In this document: piece by piece, positions 59,925-64,000 of the stretch | Layout of the letters: every line of letters begins with the position of its first letter | Numbering within the stretch: position 1 is the first letter of the stretch | NCBI GenBank assembly: GCA_916613615.1 | Contig: OU744732.1 | Span: forward strand, 27,600,673 to 27,664,672 | Origin: Steromphala cineraria | Lineage: Eukaryota; Mollusca; Gastropoda; Trochida; Trochidae | Direction of reading: 5' to 3' | DNA length: 64,000 bases | The notes under the pieces: generated by a model | Database searches by the model: none | What the model was told of the DNA's origin: nothing | What the model saw: the letters and a program-made list of their open reading frames with translations, nothing else | Translations under genes and position numbers: made by a program

Positions 59925-60301
59925 TTAAAGGGGCAGTAGCACATTTCAAGGGGGAATATAAGATGATGTCAGGAAAATTAAAATAAATGGTTCCAATTGA
60001 AAGACAATGTATTTAAACTAAATCTAAAATAAACTGAAGCAGTAATAAATCAAATATATAATGTAAAGTTTGGTCATGCAATTCTGTTTTCTTACACAAA
60101 ATGAATTAAAGGTGTTCACACAAATATGGCGGCCAAGGAACTTTATGTGAATCTGAATAATTTGTTATCTGACTATGGATGATTGGTTTGTGTAATGTGA
60201 CTTTTGACACTTTTGAAATAGTACAATTAACTTTAACATACAATTATCAGTGAACAAGTTAAAATACTTATTTAAAAAATCTCGTGCTATTGCCCCTTTA
60301 A
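59925..60301 (-). mobile_element. TTAA MITE copy i
   Basis: TTAA at 59925-59928 and 60298-60301; ends AGGGGCAGTAGCACATTTC and CGTGCTATTGCCCCT. It keeps ATGGCGGCCAAGG; the palindrome is eroded. A short internal duplication of AACTAAATCTAAAATAAACT lengthens it. Confidence 0.85.
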
Positions 60302-61728
60302 AAGTCATAGAAGGGGAGATAAAAACATTACAAATGAAATCTTAAGTGTTTACATTATCTAAACTCAGGTGTCACGTAGGACAGTTATCAAGGTATCCTA
60401 TCTACCAAATTTCAATCCTATTTCCTACATCAAAATTCTTTCTACACCCGCCTGGGAAAAACACTGTTACAGTATTTATCTTTCCCATCATCAAGACTTC
60501 AAAGCAAACAAAATTTCCTGCCATTACGTAGGCTGACGACGTCAGGTATCTCGAGACTCTTTGAAGTCCCATCAGGTGATATATGTAAGGTGGGACATCA
60601 CTGGACATCCGGTCTATGTAGGTAAGGGGTCAGGATATTTTGCTGAACATTCATTGGGGTATGAGCACAAAGTTGGTGATGGGGATGGGTTTATTGACTC
60701 TGGCTTTACATTATACATATTCTTAAGATAGTTATCAGACACATAGATGTCCAAGATATGTTTGACAGTCATCACCAGGTCCTGTGTACATTGGTTGGGG
60801 CTCTTCAGGATTGGTCATTGTCACTCTTCTTAAACTCAAGATATATAAAAAATCATTAAAGGCTAACGGCTTATAAACTATTACATTTTGTTGCTTGAGT
60901 CACTATCAGAAGAGTGTTAAGACAAGAAACCAGGGAGAATTTAAACTTACTTTTAATGGACTGGCATTTTTATTTTAAAATGAAACACATTATTAAAATA
61001 GAACGGTCAAACATTCTCTGTAATCAGGGCTGTCAAACAATGTACTCTATATCATCCCTTGGATGTTTCATAAGGGAAAACTTCTACTCAAAGTTACTGC
61101 TCAAGGTAGGAGAATACTTTCCTCATGACATATCCAGATATTCACATAGCAGTGGATCAGAACATGGAACACTGACTAATTTGATTGTTAATTTTCTTAG
61201 AAAATCAGGCAAGTCAGCCATGTTTTTTTTTGTTGAAGTATGTCCCATCAAAGGTAAAATTTGATAAGTCTGTGACATTGGACTTTTTTTAATCCGCTGA
61301 GAGATCATGGATACTACGGGTAATCTGTAGCAAAATAGAATACAACTTATCATCAAACAATGATTAAAAAAGTGTTAAACCATTCTGTGTGGCCAAGTTA
61401 GGGGGAAGAACTTACCGCTTACAATGCCATAGGGTTAAGTTTAAGATGACATATTGGTCCATGATCATGTCTCAGAAACATCTACAGCACTAATTCCTTG
61501 GTGTACAGAAAATTTAGGTTAGTATGAATTAATCACACTGTCATCTTGGAGGTCATGGGTTGTTATCACCTGTTTGTAGGATGTTATAGTTGATGTGACA
61601 GAACCACTCCCTTTTGTTCCTCACAAAACAAAGAACTGTCTTTCTAGGGTCATACCATTCAGTACAAATGACAACAACACAAACGGTGTTAGTACCTACA
61701 CTGAAACGTTGCATTTCTTTGCAATAAA
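60302..61728. other. non-coding stretch
   Basis: Short frames only. GAAGTCC/GGACAT-type words near 60560-60610 do not form a known element. Confidence 0.4.
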
Positions 61729-61785
61729 GAAGTTGTAAATCCATATATTTGTATTTCTTCATCAAACCAACTTCTAAAATGCCAC
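61729..61785. mobile_element. fragment of the 34.45-kb hairpin family
   Basis: GAAGTTGTAAATCCATATAT and CCAACTTCTAAAATGCC match the right arm and flank of the 34.5-kb element with several changes. Confidence 0.55.
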
Positions 61786-61857
61786 TGAAGGAAACTTTGT
61801 GATCCTTTCTTCTTCTTTCCCTTCATTGAATCTACAGATATGATCTGCTGAGTTCAG

Positions 61858-62436
61858 GTACCACCCCGTAGGAGCGGTGAACGGCAGGGAATATTTCATG
61901 TCTGGAAGTGAACTATTTGCCACGCGAGAGAGGAGCACGTTTTGTATTTTAGGTGTAGGAACATTGTCAATATCTTCATATTAAGAAGCCAGATTGTCAC
62001 CAAAATTCAGGCTGTAAAATAGAAGACATTTATGCGTGATACCACAAAATATTGTTAAATTCTGTGTTGATACCAGCCCATGAGCCTCTAAAATAATGTA
62101 TGGCTGTGTGTTTACTTTTTCGTTTATTTAACAATGATACCTTATATTTTGGGAAATTGTTGAGTCTGAGCGGACTTTTCCCTTCAGCCAGACATTGTTT
62201 TAGAGGCTCATATGGGTTAGTATTAAAACAGAATTTGGCGATATTTGGTGGTATTACACATAAATGTCTTCTATTTTACAGCCTGAAATTTGGTGACAAT
62301 CTGGCTTCTAAATATGAAGATAATGACAATGTTCCTACACCTGAAATATAAAACGTGCTCCTCTCTCACGTGGCAAATAGTTCACTTCCGGACATGATAT
62401 ATTCCCTGCCGTTCACCGCTCCTACAGGGTGGGTAC
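61858..62436. mobile_element. long inverted repeat (about 250-bp arms)
   Basis: Arm 1 (61858-62106) begins GTACCACCCCGTAGGAGCGG; arm 2 (62185-62436) ends with its near complement. They differ at scattered sites. The 78-base spacer (TTACTTTTTCGTTTATTTAA region) is unique. There is no coding capacity; this is a foldback-type MITE with very long TIRs. Transcription through it would give a double-stranded RNA of about 250 bp. Confidence 0.85.
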
Positions 62437-63060
62437 ACGCAACCACAAAGTCTTTTGGGTCTGAGCAGAACCCTTCAATAATCAAACAATTAGTACCAAA
62501 TATTAACTTTGAATCCCACAAGTCACAGCGTAATTTATAGTTCCACGGTAGGTTTTCCTCCCTACTCTGTCTCTGTTCCCAAGTTCTCTACAAGACTAAA
62601 TTTAGTCTCTGAAAGGAAAATATATCTTTAATGTAGCTATTTATTATCATAAAGCCCATATAAGCTGTTCATTTTCAGAAACTGAAACCGCGGTGATCTA
62701 GACTTGCTTCAAAATCATAGATTTGCATGGGATTTAGGGGATTTTGTTGCAGGGGCTGTTGGACAGTCTGAGTATCTCTCTCCTTCTCTTCTCCCTTTCC
62801 TTTTGAAGCCCCCTCCTTTCTATCGTTCTTTATGTCTTCCTCCCACCTCTTAACTCTCTCACTAATTCACTCTGTCTCTTCTTCCCTCTGTCTTAAAGAC
62901 TTTCCAGCTTTCCTTTCTTTCCATCTTTCCTCTTTCTGCCAAATGATCTATCTCCAGCAAGGAAAAAGTGAGCATTGCTCATATACCCTAGCAATCAGTT
63001 ATAAGGCCATAGTTCATGAGTCAATGAAAGAAATAACTTCATAAAGCCAAATATTTTAAT
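62437..63060. other. non-coding stretch with a pyrimidine-rich tract
   Basis: Bases about 62780-62945 are strongly CT-rich (CTCTCTCCTTCTCTTCTCCC and similar) with no regular period. No gene. Confidence 0.5.
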
Positions 63061-63084
63061 CACTAATGTGTAAAGGTGTTAGAA

Positions 63085-63500
63085 AAAACATGTCCCAATT
63101 GGAGCATCAGACCTCTTTTAATTCTCCTTGCCAAATTACAGAATCAGGGGCCATATGTTGGAAATAGCTTTTCAACTCAATCAAAAGTATCATCAAGTGT
63201 ATCTAAAACCAAAATTTCATTCACCTAGGAGTAATAATGGCTGAGAAAACTTGTCCCCATTGGAGCATCAGACCTGTTAATTGCTCCTTGTCAAATTACA
63301 GAATTGGAGGCCATAACACCGTCATATATTTTGGACTTGCTTTTTAAGTGGATCAAGAGTATCACATGATGTGTATACGCAAAACAAAAATTATGTTATG
63401 GTGTCTGAGAAAACTTGTCCCCATTGGAGCATCAGACCCATTAATCACTCCAAGTCCAATTGCAGATTTTAGGGCCATAACTCCATCAAAAATAATATTT
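63085..63500. repeat. tandem repeat, period about 161-164 bp, about 2.6 copies
   Basis: TGTCCC.ATTGGAGCATCAGAC occurs at 63091, 63252 and 63416. Units share CTCC.TG.CAAATTACAGA, GGCCATA and ATCA..AGTATCA. It has the same architecture and size class as the cores at 20.0 and 36.6 kb. Confidence 0.8.
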
Positions 63501-64000
63501 CTGAAACGGATTTTAAAATTTCATTGTGAATTGTAACAATGAAAAGTATCAAATCAATTGCTCAAAACAGGATACAGATAGGGTCACACACATCACAACC
63601 ATCCTACCACACCTTGATGTATGTAGGTATGTAAGTATGTCTGAACCTCACGGTCAACCTCTATGGTCATGTAACTGTCAGCAAAGTTCTTCTCACCCAA
63701 CCTTCTTTCTCACCCTCATGATTCTAGACTTGTCACCGTCTCCTAATCAGACTGATAATGATATTCTAAGTCTCTGGGAATTATTTCTCAAATTCAATTT
63801 TCGTACTAAATATAAGAAAGGATCTTCAGAAAAATATTCATTTGATTCAATGTAAACATTTTTTTAAAGAGGATTTTGATTTTTGATTAAAACATATTTT
63901 AATTTTTAAAAAAAATTAAAGGGGATTGGGAAAGGTTATGTTGAGGTCAAGATATTGTGGTGCTGCCTGGATGCAAGTTCAAATGAGGATGTCTATCCAG
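63501..64000. other. non-coding stretch to window end
   Basis: A 109-codon frame (63526-63855) has no recognisable domain or splice support. Nothing else seen. Confidence 0.4.

Noticed and set aside
61729..62436. Protein-coding reading of ORFs inside the long inverted repeat
   Set aside because: Frames are broken by differences between arms and match no family; structure explains the sequence better.
63526..63855. 109-codon ORF near the window end
   Set aside because: No domain, no splice sites of the right phase, and composition like its non-coding surroundings.

Overview
This is a repeat-rich, AT-rich eukaryotic window with spliced genes. The organism is most likely a lophotrochozoan, probably a mollusc. 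That is an inference from the animal-type exon/intron structure, degenerate non-LTR retrotransposons, dense short inverted-repeat elements, a (CACT)n-tailed tRNA-like repeat and interspersed repeats built on AAGGTCA and GGACAGAC motifs, a mix I associate with mollusc genomes. Nothing in the window is bacterial.

One gene can be assembled completely. It is a five-exon plus-strand gene (exons 18395-18686, 25602-25718, 26575-26725, 28296-28381, 33183-33817) for a 426-residue metal-dependent amidohydrolase of the COG3964 type, the group of bacterial Atu3266 and EF0837. All four introns have GT-AG ends and matching phases. The metal-ligand motifs expected for the family are spread across exons 1, 3, 4 and 5. 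A second gene is seen only as its last two exons, on the minus strand (44171-44266 and 42483-43714). It encodes a synaptotagmin-like C2 domain followed by a long acidic tail. A CpG-richer segment at about 12.07-12.48 kb has a CRE, a GC box, an inverted CCAAT box and splice donors, and looks like the promoter and first exon of a minus-strand transcript. No coding part of that transcript was found.

Two 5'-truncated or broken LINE reverse transcriptases lie at 1-1460 (+) and 14415-16070 (-). The largest structure is a 4.1-kb minisatellite (28430-32560) in intron 4 of the amidohydrolase. It has 49-bp and about 31-bp units, a nearly perfect 1740-bp higher-order duplication, and inverted ends. Its antisense strand lacks stops in all three frames, so it gives three spurious ORFs of about 1400 codons.

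At least eight copies and some fragments of one TTAA-flanked MITE family (about 300-370 bp, ends AGGGGCAGTAGCACG) are spread over 21.5-60.3 kb. Other repeats include three elements with tandem cores of about 145-165 bp (20.0, 36.6 and 63.1 kb), several hairpin or foldback elements (13.35, 34.45, 38.1, 56.44, 61.86-62.44 kb), a pogo-like MITE (45.45 kb) and local tandem arrays (21.2, 41.8, 46.0, 47.6, 52.7 kb). The remaining sequence is AT-rich intron or intergenic DNA with no gene I can support.
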